Shown piece by piece: positions 17,982 through 28,135 of a DNA stretch of 64,000 nucleotides. Both the position numbers and the translations under genes were made by a program. The DNA lies in assembly GCF_026262505.1 (NCBI RefSeq), contig NC_067206.1:7282879-7346878 (forward strand). The letters are read 5' to 3'. Under the pieces are notes generated by a model. That model worked only from the letters and a program-made list of their open reading frames with translations, was not told the DNA's origin and did no database searches. This DNA is from Trichomonas vaginalis G3 (Eukaryota > Parabasalia > Trichomonadida > Trichomonadidae). Within the stretch, counting starts at the first letter, position 1. The number at the start of each line of letters is the position of its first letter.

Positions 17982-20025
17982 TATATGTTTAAACTAACTT
18001 ATATTTTGGTTGTACACCACTTGTATGTGCCGGATACCATTGTGTCAAATTTTTTCTGAAATTAACTTTAAAGTACTAAGTAAGATCATGAGATATAGCA
18101 ATATATGTTTAAACCAACTTATATTTTGGTTGTACACCACTTGTATGTGCCGGATACCATTGTGTCAAATTTTTTCTGAAATTAACTTTAAAAGTACTAA
18201 GTAAGATCATGAGATATAGCAATATATGTTTAAACTAACTTATATTTTGGTTGTACACCACTTGTATGTGCCGGATACCATTGTGTCAAATTTTTTCTGA
18301 AATTAACTTTAAAAGTACTAAGTAAGATCATGAGATATAGCAATATATGTTTAAACCAACTTATATTTTGGTTGTACACCACTTGTATGTGCCGGATACC
18401 ATTGTGTCAAATTTTTTCTGAAATTAACTTTAAAAGTACTAAGTAAGATCATGAGATATAGCATATATGTTTAAACTAACTTATATTTTGGTTGTACACC
18501 ACTTGTATGTGCCGGATACCATTGTGTCAAATTTTTTCTGAAATTAACTTTAAAAGTACTAAGTAAGATCATGAGATATAGCAATATATGTTTAAACTAA
18601 CTTATATTTTGGTTGTACACCACTTGTATGTGCCGGATACCATTGTGTCAAATTTTTTCTGAAATTAACTTTAAAAGTACTAAGTAAGATCATGAGATAT
18701 AGCAATATATGTTTAAACTAACTTATATTTTGGTTGTACACCACTTGTATGTGCCGGATACCATTGTGTCAAATTTTTTCTGAAATTAACTTTAAAAGTA
18801 CTAAGTAAGATCATGAGATATAGCAATATATGTTTAAACTAACTTATATTTTGGTTGTACACCACTTGTATGTGCCGGATACCATTGTGTCAAATTTTTT
18901 CTGAAATTAACTTTAAAAGTACTAAGTAAGATCATGAGATATAGCAATATATGTTTAAACTAACTTATATTTTGGTTGTACACCACTTGTATGTGCCGGA
19001 TACCATTGTGTCAAATTTTTTCTGAAATTAACTTTAAAAGTACTAAGTAAGATCATGAGATATAGCAATATATGTTTAAACTAACTTATATTTTGGTTGT
19101 ACACCACTTGTATGTGCCGGATACCATTGTGTCAAATTTTTTCTGAAATTAACTTTAAAAGTACTAAGTAAGATCATGAGATATAGCAATATATGTTTAA
19201 ACTAACTTATATTTTGGTTGTACACCACTTGTATGTGCCGGATACCATTGTGTCAAATTTTTTCTGAAATTAACTTTAAAAGTACTAAGTAAGATCATGA
19301 GATATAGCAATATATGTTTAAACTAACTTATATTTTGGTTGTACACCACTTGTATGTGCCGGATACCATTGTGTCAAATTTTTTCTGAAATTAACTTTAA
19401 AAGTACTAAGTAAGATCATGAGATATAGCAATATATGTTTAAACTAACTTATATTTTGGTTGTACACCACTTGTATGTGCCGGATACCATTGTGTCAAAT
19501 TTTTTTCTGAAATTAACTTTAAAAGTACTAAGTAAGATCATGAGATATAGCAATATATGTTTAAACTAACTTATATTTTGGTTGTACACCACTTGTATGT
19601 GCCGGATACCATTGTGTCAAATTTTTTCTGAAATTAACTTTAAAAGTACTAAGTAAGATCATGAGATATAGCAATATATGTTTAAACTAACTTATATTTT
19701 GGTTGTACACCACTTGTATGTGCCGGATACCATTGTGTCAAATTTTTTCTGAAATTAACTTTAAAAGTACTAAGTAAGATCATGAGATATAGCAATATAT
19801 GTTTAAACTAACTTATATTTTGGTTGTACACCACTTGTATGTGCCGGATACCATTGTGTCAAATTTTTTCTGAAATTAACTTTAAAAGTACTAAGTAAGA
19901 TCATGAGATATAGCAATATATGTTTAAACTAACTTATATTTTGGTTGTACACCACTTGTATGTGCCGGATACCATTGTGTCAAATTTTTTCTGAAATTAA
20001 CTTTAAAAGTACTAAGTAAGATCAT
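17887..20025. repeat. 121-bp tandem repeat, 17 full copies plus one partial
   Basis: The unit starts GGTTGTACACCACTTGTATG. Copies begin at 17,887, 18,008, 18,128, 18,249 and so on to 19,943, with spacing 120-122 because of single-base indels. The last copy stops after about 83 bases. Copies are nearly identical. Two of the first four carry AAACCAACTT where nearly all others have AAACTAACTT. Such uniformity means recent amplification or active homogenisation. The array abuts the remnant gene at 17,613, so it may have grown from that gene's 5' region. Confidence 0.95.
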
Positions 20026-20374
20026 TTATTTTTGCATAATATAATGCCAATATGGTTTCTTTTGATTTTATTTCATTTATAAGCAAATCAGATTTACCCA
20101 AAAACTCCACTCCATAAGCGTTCATTTGCTAAATTAAAAAGTGACAATGGGCTAGTCTGTCCCTTTCTCTTCGGCAATTTGTGGACGATTCCGAACCCCC
20201 TCATTTTTGAAATTTAATAAGAAAAATAGAATCTTTATTAAATATAGATTTTAAAAAACTTGGTTATAAATTACGAAATTTTCTCACTTGGGCTAAAAAG
20301 TGACAATTTGGTCGGAAGCCACCCTTAACGATAAGATAGCATGGAAATTGAATAAAAAGTGACAACGAGTTGAA
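20026..20374. other. Upstream region of the VPS9 gene with three AAAAAGTGACAA boxes
   Basis: The boxes lie at about 20,136, 20,295 and 20,354. The last ends 10 nt before the ATG. The first belongs to the 27-mer at 20,137-20,163 that is inverted relative to 17,408-17,435. TAACGATA at about 20,325 matches the Myb-recognition element described for trichomonad adhesin promoters. No gene is seen here. Confidence 0.5.
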
Positions 20375-22447
20375 ATGAGCACGAGTCCAGACTCACTTTT
20401 AACTTTAAAGCAGCTTCTACATCGTGAGCAAGCTTTCTTTGATATAGAATGGCAGAAAATCAAATCATTTCAAAAAGATTCATACGATTCAATCAAAAAA
20501 TTAATATTTTTAACAAGAAAAGTTTATTCACTTCATCTATCGATTGTTGAACAAATGAAAACTGGAGCTGTCATTCCGGTTCCTGACCTGATCACGCTTT
20601 CAAAGAACTTCCCATCTGGTTTCACAGCTACGCAGCAAAGAGCTTATCAAAATGCAATAGCAACTGTTAAAGACCCAAAGCAAATACAAAACACCGTAGA
20701 TGGTATCTCAAAATTCCTCACAGAGCATCCAGAATCCGAAAATTACATTGTTTTTTCATTCATCCCAGCTTTGTTCTCATGTTTTTGGAGTGACTATGAA
20801 ATTGAAAGCTACATCGAATTCTTCAAAACATTTGATCCGAAATTTTACCCGATTTTAACAAAATCAATTTTAGTTCATCAGTCTTTTTACGTTTTTCTCG
20901 ATTCTGTTCGCATAGATGCAGAAATAATACTTCAAGAACAGCGTCCTTTACGTGATTTGATTGGCCTTTTCTCTAATCGTTCGTTCTTATTCCCAATATC
21001 ACTCAGACAAATACTGAATGACGTCAAAGATGCCAAAGAATTCTTCGTAAAGTCAATACTAGAACCAGTTTTACTCAATCCATCGCTTTACGGCCTTCTT
21101 CCATGCATAGAAACGAAAACATTTGAATACATGGTTCCACAGATCGAAGAATGCTCCGAAATCATAGATTCTCTTATCACAGATATTGCCACGGCCAAGA
21201 ATTACGTCAGAACTCAACCAAATGAAGAAAAATTAAAGACAGTTTTAATGAAAAACGAAAAACTCATTTATTTGTTAAAAGACGACTGCAGAATCATCAC
21301 AAGTATCCTAAATCGTGATATTGAAATCCCAACAACCGATGATGTCTTTCAAATTCCTTATCAAAGAGAGAAAAATTTTGAAAACGATGAAAACGATGAA
21401 AAAAGTGACACTGAAGAACAAAATGATCCATTCGAATCATTAATCAGATCTCTTATTATTTCTTTAGACGTTTCCAAGCCAAGAGGAAGTTTTCTCGAAA
21501 CTTTGGAATATGCAGTTGCATTAAGGACGGGACCGACTAGATTGCAATGCGAACTACAACTGGATGAGCTAAGACAGATGATGGAGATGAATAAAGCAAG
21601 CAACGACGTAAATTATTATATTAATTTATTAAAGGAGAAATACGACCAAAGAATGGCTCACAGACAGCAGACTTTGTCAGGAAAGATAAATACGGACTCG
21701 TTCAAGATATTGTTCACTCAATCCCAGCAATGTATCGAATATCTCAACCAAAAGAAAGATAATTTGATTTTATTGGAGTGGGATAAGACGGAACACTTGT
21801 TTGATCAGCTTAACATACCAGAACTCAATCAAAAACCAGCTGCATTCTTAGAAAGTTTCGAATTTTTAATTAATTCGTTCAAAACTTTCGTTGATAAGAA
21901 CAAGATAGTTATAACTCAAGAGAGATTTTTACCTTTGTTATATACACGCCTAACAAAGTGTATTTCCCTGCAAACATTTAATGAATTTCATCCAAACTAC
22001 GTAGAAATGGATAAGAAGATATCGGATATGATCACAAACCACAAAGATGAACTAATAAGCATGAATTCCCAGAAATGGCTCGAAAGATTCCAAAATGATC
22101 CAACATTACTTGGATTGGCACAAGATTGCTTAAGAAGAGCTTCAGAAGAAACAACATCTGTATCTATAATGGTATGGATTGATAAAGCTTTGAATTCTTT
22201 GCAGTTTTTGCTTTCATTTTACGGATTCAAAGAAATTGGAGCAGATGTCTTAGTTCCAGCATCAATCTTCTTGTTCATACTTGTCAATCCATCGAAGACA
22301 TCGTCAATGGCCGCTTATCTTGAACATACAATACTTTGTGACGAAATGGGACTAATTCCGATAACTCCAAGCATGCAGTACTACGCTACATTGGTCAATT
22401 CCGTTGCTAAATGGTTCAGAGAAAAGGTTGAAGAGCTTAAACTCTGA
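20375..22447 (+). CDS. VPS9-domain protein (putative Rab5-type exchange factor)
   Basis: A 690-residue intronless frame. The C-terminal 120 residues form a VPS9 domain: DKALNSLQFLLSFYGFKEIG, then ADVLVPASIFLFILVNPSK, then QYYATLVNSVAKW. VPS9 domains load GTP onto Rab5-class GTPases on early endosomes. The large N-terminal part is helical, with an acidic break around residues 330-350 (NFENDENDEKSDTEEQ), and matches no domain I know. Long helical extensions with a terminal VPS9 domain are common in trichomonads. An AAAAAGTGACAA box precedes the ATG by 10 nt. The stop is a TGA. Confidence 0.75.
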   Translation: MSTSPDSLLTLKQLLHREQAFFDIEWQKIKSFQKDSYDSIKKLIFLTRKVYSLHLSIVEQMKTGAVIPVPDLITLSKNFPSGFTATQQRAYQNAIATVKDPKQIQNTVDGISKFLTEHPESENYIVFSFIPALFSCFWSDYEIESYIEFFKTFDPKFYPILTKSILVHQSFYVFLDSVRIDAEIILQEQRPLRDLIGLFSNRSFLFPISLRQILNDVKDAKEFFVKSILEPVLLNPSLYGLLPCIETKTFEYMVPQIEECSEIIDSLITDIATAKNYVRTQPNEEKLKTVLMKNEKLIYLLKDDCRIITSILNRDIEIPTTDDVFQIPYQREKNFENDENDEKSDTEEQNDPFESLIRSLIISLDVSKPRGSFLETLEYAVALRTGPTRLQCELQLDELRQMMEMNKASNDVNYYINLLKEKYDQRMAHRQQTLSGKINTDSFKILFTQSQQCIEYLNQKKDNLILLEWDKTEHLFDQLNIPELNQKPAAFLESFEFLINSFKTFVDKNKIVITQERFLPLLYTRLTKCISLQTFNEFHPNYVEMDKKISDMITNHKDELISMNSQKWLERFQNDPTLLGLAQDCLRRASEETTSVSIMVWIDKALNSLQFLLSFYGFKEIGADVLVPASIFLFILVNPSKTSSMAAYLEHTILCDEMGLIPITPSMQYYATLVNSVAKWFREKVEELKL

Positions 22448-22842
22448 AAAAAAAAATTATGAAATTTTATATTGTTAATTTAATGCTGAGGCATTTGTAT
22501 ATTTATATTTATTATTTTGTATTTATAGAGTACATGTTGATTTCATACTTAATAAAAAAAATTATTTAATTTTCTTTTAATTTCAATGTTTTTCAGGATA
22601 TAGTGTGTTTAACCTTTGTCTATATGATAATCATCTCACTTTTAAGAAAGAAAAACATGTAAAGATCTTTATTTAAAGAAGATTCGTTATCTAAGTCTAC
22701 TCATGATAAATTTCTGAAAGAGAAAGCTAAATAAGCTGAATATAAAGCAATGTTCAAATATATGAAAGTAATAAATCAGAAATAAGAAATAAATTTAATA
22801 TTAAAATAACAAATAAAAAAGAAGGATGTAAATTGGATATTT
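22448..22842. other. Intergenic, nothing recognised
   Basis: Very AT-rich, with short A and T runs. No open frame, repeat or hairpin of note was seen between the VPS9 gene and the converging gene. Confidence 0.6.
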
Positions 22843-24282
22843 TTATTCATCGGGTATAAATTTGTTAATAATTTGATCGCATTCAGTTTGAATTTCATCA
22901 TTATCTAAATCATCGACGTAATCACAGATATCATCAAGTATTTCGGAGTTTTGGATCATTTCTATGAATTCTCGAGCCTCATTTTCGTTTGTTCTCATAA
23001 TGAAAGATAAAGTTGAATCAAATGCGTTGAGAACAATTATTACAAGTTCTGTTTGGACCTCACAGATCCTTTTAAAGTTCTCGATATCGAAATATTTCTT
23101 ATTTTCAATTAAACTAGGAAAATAATAAAATAATACCGAATAAAATCGCCCAACTACTGCAACTATATTAAATGATGTGCTTGAGAATAGAGTTTGAATT
23201 GAATTCATCATGATTTCGACATTGCTATGATCATTTAAAAATATCTCATAAAATTTTTCTGAATCTTTGGAAATTAGCATATTTAACATTGAGTATAATT
23301 CAATTATTAATAAATCATCAATAGTTGATAATGTCAATGTATCAAAAATTGCAGAAAAAACTTGATCTGTTAGAAAATCAAAAGATAGTGAAGATCTGAT
23401 CACTGAAAATATTGTTTGATATGAAATCTGACCAAATGCTGAAATATGATCTAAAGATGGAATAAGATAATTTAGATAACTTGTATTGAAATCAGAAATG
23501 GCTGAAATTAATTGCAATATAGCATTATTGGCATAAGATGGAGCTTGTTCGATGAATTCATTAATGAAAACAAAACAATTAGAAATGAAATCATTAATTT
23601 CATCATTTGGAGATAAAACTTGAATTATTTTTAATATAAGTAGAATTGTATGTCTATATATGATGTTAAAGACATGCAAAGACATTAATTCTGATAGAAT
23701 CGGAAAGAATTCTACTGGAAATAATTGAATATTGTTTTCATCTGTGAAATTTGCTAAAAATGCAAGAACAGCAGTGAATTCGTCTGTATTTTCAATGTTT
23801 TGTTCTAAAAATAAGGTATTTAGAATAAAATCGAAGTAATCTTCATTAAATAATTGAAAATTTAACTCTAGGCACGTAGTTAGCGCAAGAATTCGTTTTG
23901 GTAGCAAATTTCTGTGATTATCATTATGTATTTTACCGAAAATATAAGCAGGAATATCGAAATCTGAAATTAGTTCTTTGAGCACGTTTTTGTGGTTAGA
24001 ATCACTTAGTTCGAAGATAAAATCATAAAGTTTTTCTTCAGAGTCCTGTATTGGCATGAAAGATCTTTGGTAAATTTCTGTTATTGCTTTGAAAATTGCT
24101 TTCAGATATTCATCTGAGCATGAATTGTTTTCTGAAACTGTAACATCGAAGAATGATATCTGTTTTTTGTTATTTTGTTCAATATCTTTTTCAATTTGAT
24201 TTTGATCTGAAAGAATTTTATGCGGATCTATACCATTTGAGTCTATTGTAACTTCGTTTGAAGAATCTTCTTTATATTCCAT
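22843..24282 (-). CDS. Helical-repeat (ARM/HEAT-like) hypothetical protein
   Basis: A 479-residue frame beginning MEYKEDSSNEVTIDSNG. After an acidic, Asn/Gln-rich first 60 residues, the protein is a succession of amphipathic helices with Leu/Ile/Phe spacing, such as ILALTTCLELNFQLF and ILLILKIIQVLSP. Trichomonads have many such armadillo-like proteins without a known partner. The C-terminus is acidic (DYVDDLDNDEIQTECD). The start follows TCAAATATTGAATG, where TCAAAT could serve as an initiator. Scaffold or transport-adaptor roles are possible but unsupported. Confidence 0.6.
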   Translation of the reverse strand: MEYKEDSSNEVTIDSNGIDPHKILSDQNQIEKDIEQNNKKQISFFDVTVSENNSCSDEYLKAIFKAITEIYQRSFMPIQDSEEKLYDFIFELSDSNHKNVLKELISDFDIPAYIFGKIHNDNHRNLLPKRILALTTCLELNFQLFNEDYFDFILNTLFLEQNIENTDEFTAVLAFLANFTDENNIQLFPVEFFPILSELMSLHVFNIIYRHTILLILKIIQVLSPNDEINDFISNCFVFINEFIEQAPSYANNAILQLISAISDFNTSYLNYLIPSLDHISAFGQISYQTIFSVIRSSLSFDFLTDQVFSAIFDTLTLSTIDDLLIIELYSMLNMLISKDSEKFYEIFLNDHSNVEIMMNSIQTLFSSTSFNIVAVVGRFYSVLFYYFPSLIENKKYFDIENFKRICEVQTELVIIVLNAFDSTLSFIMRTNENEAREFIEMIQNSEILDDICDYVDDLDNDEIQTECDQIINKFIPDE

Positions 24283-24420
24283 TCAATATTTGATCAAACA
24301 CTAAAGAGAAATGAATCAAATTTTTTCTGTATAAAATATGAACAAATTTAACATTGTTTACTACTTAAAAACTTTTCCTATTAAATTTTAATTAGCTTTA
24401 CTATAAAAATACAAACAAAA

Positions 24421-25497
24421 TTAATATAATTTACATAATGTTAGATATAATCGATCCCAATAGTATCCCAAGGAATCAGGATTATTGTTAAGCATCTCTT
24501 CAGCGTCTTCCAAGAACTTCTGTTTGCCTAAATGTCTTGTAGCGCTCCAGACCCTTATATCATTGAATTTCATGATTTGTGCTGTACATAGACCAAGTTC
24601 ACCAGCAAATGGTCGCAAATATTCTTGAGGAATATTGCATTTTGGTAAATTATCGAAATCTTTGTCCATAAGAATCTTATAATGGCTTGCATCTGTAAAT
24701 CCTCTTCCAACCAAGTCTGATGTTTGCTTTCCTGGTATGTAAACACCAATTTTGTCCGAAATTTTTGCTAAAATTTCGTCTGCCGTAATTCCAACAGCCA
24801 TTGAAACATCCCAGAGGTCGTCATCTCTAGTTGCAACTAGTCTCTTTACATATGCGCGAGAAAGTAACACTCCTGAGCTTGTTAACAACATTTGGAAGAA
24901 ATATCGTTCTTCAACGCAGCTTCCTATGATAAAATTCTCTGTTAATGCACTATGTGACTTCATTATGTTTCCAAGCCATGCGAAAAATCGGTCAACCTTA
25001 ATGTAAGCAGCATCTCCAATTATATAAAGCCAACCAGCATCTGATCTTTCAAGGAACAGTTTTAGAGACTCGTAAAGAAGAAATGCCCCAGGATTGATCT
25101 TTTGTTCTGGTAATTCTGGAATAGTAATTGAAGATAAATTACATTCTTTATTTGTCCAGGCATTAGCAGAGTAAACTTCTATACCATCTACTTCAACATG
25201 TTCAAGAAATGGATCCATCCACTGGCGTTTCATTATGCATTGGTGTGGTCGCGATTCGAATTCACTATCTAGAATCATTACATATAGTTTATCAGACTGT
25301 CCATTAGTAGATAGCTTTGGTGGTGGTGGATTTGTACCTAATTTCCAATTATATTGCTTATTTCTGTAAATATGCCTTTTTTCGAATACTTTTTGTGGAT
25401 CTTTTTCTCTCATTGTAGCTAAAAATGAGAAAACAATAAATAGAGGTGCTATGATCCATATCATAAGGCCGGCTCGTGACTGAAAATGGGAAGGCAT
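24421..25497 (-). CDS. Fringe-like type II membrane glycosyltransferase
   Basis: A 358-residue frame. Residues about 11-28 (MIWIIAPLFIVFSFLA) form a signal anchor, followed by a short stem. This is a type II Golgi topology. The catalytic part has the fringe/beta-3-glycosyltransferase layout: KLYVMILDSEFESRPHQC, then GWLYIIGDAAYIKVDRFFAWL where the family has a D-D-D metal motif, then SSGVLLSRAYVKRL and DDLWDVSMAVG. Here the metal motif reads G-D-A, so metal binding and activity are doubtful. It could be an inactive or altered-specificity member. The gene is close to its neighbours, with a TTCAAATCATAATG start region. Confidence 0.6.
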   Translation of the reverse strand: MPSHFQSRAGLMIWIIAPLFIVFSFLATMREKDPQKVFEKRHIYRNKQYNWKLGTNPPPPKLSTNGQSDKLYVMILDSEFESRPHQCIMKRQWMDPFLEHVEVDGIEVYSANAWTNKECNLSSITIPELPEQKINPGAFLLYESLKLFLERSDAGWLYIIGDAAYIKVDRFFAWLGNIMKSHSALTENFIIGSCVEERYFFQMLLTSSGVLLSRAYVKRLVATRDDDLWDVSMAVGITADEILAKISDKIGVYIPGKQTSDLVGRGFTDASHYKILMDKDFDNLPKCNIPQEYLRPFAGELGLCTAQIMKFNDIRVWSATRHLGKQKFLEDAEEMLNNNPDSLGYYWDRLYLTLCKLY

Positions 25498-25871
25498 TAT
25501 GATTTGAATTTAGAAAGACCCTTTTTATTTGATATAAAGACCCAAAATTATCAATCATTGATTCAAGATAAGCACAAAAAGATCTTTTTCTCTATTAATA
25601 TCAACAGTGCATGGGGTAGTCTGGTTCATAATGATGAAGCTAATGACATCAAGCGTTTGCAAAACATTTGGTAATCTAATTTTTATGCAGTTTAATTGTA
25701 TTGAGAGCGTATATCGGTTGGTAAATTGTTAGTATATATATGTATGTATATAGCAGTGTTTGTGATAAAAAAAACATAAGTCTTACATACAAACATAAAA
25801 TAATTTTATTAAATAAAGATTTGATCCGAATTAGATAAGGAAATTCCAAAGTCTGTATATATTGCTATATT

Positions 25872-25908
25872 TCCTATTAGAACTTCGACTTTCTGAGTTC
25901 TAATAGGA
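25872..25908. other. 3'-flank hairpin, 13-bp perfect stem
   Basis: The arms TCCTATTAGAACT and AGTTCTAATAGGA are separated by an 11-nt loop. The hairpin lies about 50 nt beyond the stop of the coiled-coil gene at 25,960. Similar hairpins follow two other genes in the window. Confidence 0.8.
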
Positions 25909-25959
25909 TGAAATATAAAAAATCAAGAAAAATAATGAAAAATTACATAGGAATATGAT

Positions 25960-27132
25960 TCAATAGTTGCCATTTTTCATTTGGATAGACTCCTGCAAGT
26001 CTTGCTTTAAGAGGCGAACGTATCCGTCGTTTGATGCTTGAATAAGTTCTTCGTCAAGAGAGCTAAGTATGTCTGTTCTATACCCTTCAAATTTCTTTAT
26101 ACTATTTTCTAATATTTCGATCTGTCTCTTGAGGGAATCGTAATATTCTCTTTCGACTGCAAGATCTTGTTCATATTCATCATCTGGAAGATTAGAAAGT
26201 CTTTGTATTTCGGCTTGAAGCATCCTCCTTGCCATTTGTCCAGTTCCATCTCCTGGATCATCTTCTCCAAGTAATTCTTTGAATTTCGCACGAAGAGCAG
26301 TTTCTTTATTACGTGTAGATTCAAGAGATTTGAGTGTATCGTTTAATTTCTTTTTAGATTTAATAATTATTGTATTTAACTTTTGCCTAACGATTTTCCA
26401 TTCATTAATTGATTCAGCCTTCTTAATTTCTCGTTCTTGTTGTTTCTTTCGAGCTGCGCACTCACGTTCTGTTTGTATAATTTTATTTTTCATATCATTT
26501 TCTTCAGCTTGACGTCTAATGAGGTCTACGATGAGCTTATCTCTCTGCTTCTTAAGATTTTCGTTGAGGTTTTCGTTGGCATTCTTGTTTTCCTCTGATT
26601 TTTGTACTAATTCTTGTTCTAGTTGCTCTGCAAGCTCGCATAAGTCATGGTATTCATTTTCTTTTTCGATAATTTCTGTTGTCAAAACATCGAGTTTATC
26701 TCTGGCTGTACGGGAATTCATTTCGTCATTATGTAAATGAACCTTTTGAGTTTCAAATTCTTTTTGAAGTTTCTTGTTTTTCTGCTGAACAATTGATTGT
26801 TCATGCATTAAATCTGCATAAATCTTCTTCTGTTCTTTGATTTTTTCTTGTAATTCGACTTCTCTATTTTCGAGCTGTGTCAGAATTTTGAAGAAAGCGC
26901 CATGTTCGACTTCTGGTTCATTTTCTTCGAGCATTTTTTCTTTTTCGGCTCTTTCGCATTTTAACTCATCAATCGAAAACTGTAAATCATTTAATGTGGA
27001 TTCTAAAACGCTCTGCTGTCTTTTTAGCAGTTCCAACTCCTGGACCGCAGCCTCGAGACGTTTCTTTTCATTTTGTTCACTTGCTTTCACTCTTTGGTTG
27101 CTTAGATCATTGATTATTTCAGGAGTTTCCAT
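25960..27132 (-). CDS. Long coiled-coil protein
   Basis: A 390-residue frame, almost entirely heptad-type coiled coil from residue 10 to 370. A short break around GEDDPGDGTGQMARRML (about residues 287-303) may be a hinge. There is no signal peptide or membrane segment. Length and composition resemble structural proteins of the axoneme or cytoskeleton, for example CCDC families, but nothing diagnostic is present. On the minus strand GTCACTTTTTCGAA lies about 20 nt before the ATG and fits a trichomonad initiator. A perfect hairpin follows the stop. Confidence 0.65.
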   Translation of the reverse strand: METPEIINDLSNQRVKASEQNEKKRLEAAVQELELLKRQQSVLESTLNDLQFSIDELKCERAEKEKMLEENEPEVEHGAFFKILTQLENREVELQEKIKEQKKIYADLMHEQSIVQQKNKKLQKEFETQKVHLHNDEMNSRTARDKLDVLTTEIIEKENEYHDLCELAEQLEQELVQKSEENKNANENLNENLKKQRDKLIVDLIRRQAEENDMKNKIIQTERECAARKKQQEREIKKAESINEWKIVRQKLNTIIIKSKKKLNDTLKSLESTRNKETALRAKFKELLGEDDPGDGTGQMARRMLQAEIQRLSNLPDDEYEQDLAVEREYYDSLKRQIEILENSIKKFEGYRTDILSSLDEELIQASNDGYVRLLKQDLQESIQMKNGNY

Positions 27133-27148
27133 TTTTTATATTTTTTTA

Positions 27149-27162
27149 CATTCGAAAAAGTG
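27149..27162 (-). promoter_or_regulatory. Initiator-like element of the coiled-coil gene
   Basis: On the minus strand the sequence reads GTCACTTTTTCGAA, about 17 nt before the start codon. TCA followed by a pyrimidine and T-rich sequence is the known trichomonad initiator form (TCA, Y, W). The short distance to the ATG is also typical. Confidence 0.5.
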
Positions 27163-27526
27163 ACAATATAAATTAGAGAAACGATTTTATTTCATTTTAT
27201 TATAGAGTCACTTCTATCATTGGATAGACAAGGCATTAATACATAAGTTATCTACTACATTAATACAGTTCATATAATGTTCAATCATGTCACAACTTAA
27301 ACGTTATATCAACAAAATACCTCATTATTATTTTTCCGATACTTATTGCATCACATTGGATATTCAAAACTAAAGATATATATCTTTCTAAATGATTTGT
27401 GAAACATTTTAGCATTTTCTAAAAATATTTACAATTAATATGAAAATAAGGGCATTGCATGTAATATAAAGTGTATCTAAAAAGCGTGTAAAATACTAAA
27501 TCTTTTATTTTTGCAGAATAAATAAA
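27163..27526. other. Intergenic, nothing recognised
   Basis: AT-rich sequence between two minus-strand genes. It should contain the 3' end of the methyltransferase-side transcript and upstream sequence of the coiled-coil gene. No repeat or frame of note was seen. Confidence 0.55.
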
Positions 27527-28135
27527 TTATTTTGTAGCTGTTAAGACAAATAAAGGATATTCTCTTTCCTTCTGTAAGTAAGTTCCAAAATCGATATGTT
27601 CAGCTTTGGAGAAACCATTCTGTAAGAATGTTTGCTTGAGTTCTTCGATGTCAAAGCCATTATGAGGAACTGTGCAAAATCCGGCATGGAAGCTTCCATC
27701 TTCTTTATGAAGGTCGCATATGAAGCATTTTCCGCCCACTTTCATCTTTTCAGCGATGGCAGAAATTGTTCCCTTTAAATCTTCAGCGTGGTGGAATGCC
27801 ATTGATGAAACAACAAAGTCAAATGGTTCCATTGTTGTTTGTGAAATTTCTTGATTGTAGATTTCGACATTGGTTTTGTTAATTTCAGCGAGTTCTTTCT
27901 TAACTTGCTCGATCATTCCAGAAGAAGGATCAAGGAATCCGATCGTCTTAGCATCGTTGATTAAGTAAATTCCATTTAAGCCTGTTCCACAGCCAAAATC
28001 AAGTATTCTTGATTCAGGTGTAATATTGGCCTGCTTTCTAACTTCAGCAACAAACCTTGTGCAAAGTTCGATCTTACCTGGGGTCTGATTCCAGTCCTTA
28101 GCCCTTTTGTCAAACCATTCGTATGGATTCGTCAT
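27527..28135 (-). CDS. Class I SAM-dependent methyltransferase
   Basis: A 202-residue frame beginning MTNPYEWFDKRAKDW. Motif I is ILDFGCGTGLNGIYL (about residues 43-57). Motif II is IGFLDPSSGMIEQVK, and FDFVVSSMAFHHAEDL is the motif IV region. MKVGGKCFICDLHKED follows as motif V/VI. This is a complete Rossmann-fold methyltransferase of the UbiE/type 11 class. The substrate cannot be told from sequence. Length is normal for the family and there is no targeting signal, so a cytosolic enzyme is expected. TCATTTCACTG just before the ATG may be the initiator. Confidence 0.8.
   Translation of the reverse strand: MTNPYEWFDKRAKDWNQTPGKIELCTRFVAEVRKQANITPESRILDFGCGTGLNGIYLINDAKTIGFLDPSSGMIEQVKKELAEINKTNVEIYNQEISQTTMEPFDFVVSSMAFHHAEDLKGTISAIAEKMKVGGKCFICDLHKEDGSFHAGFCTVPHNGFDIEELKQTFLQNGFSKAEHIDFGTYLQKEREYPLFVLTATK

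Noticed and set aside
17887-20025. CRISPR-like array
   Set aside because: The units are contiguous 121-bp tandem copies without unique spacers, in a eukaryotic context.
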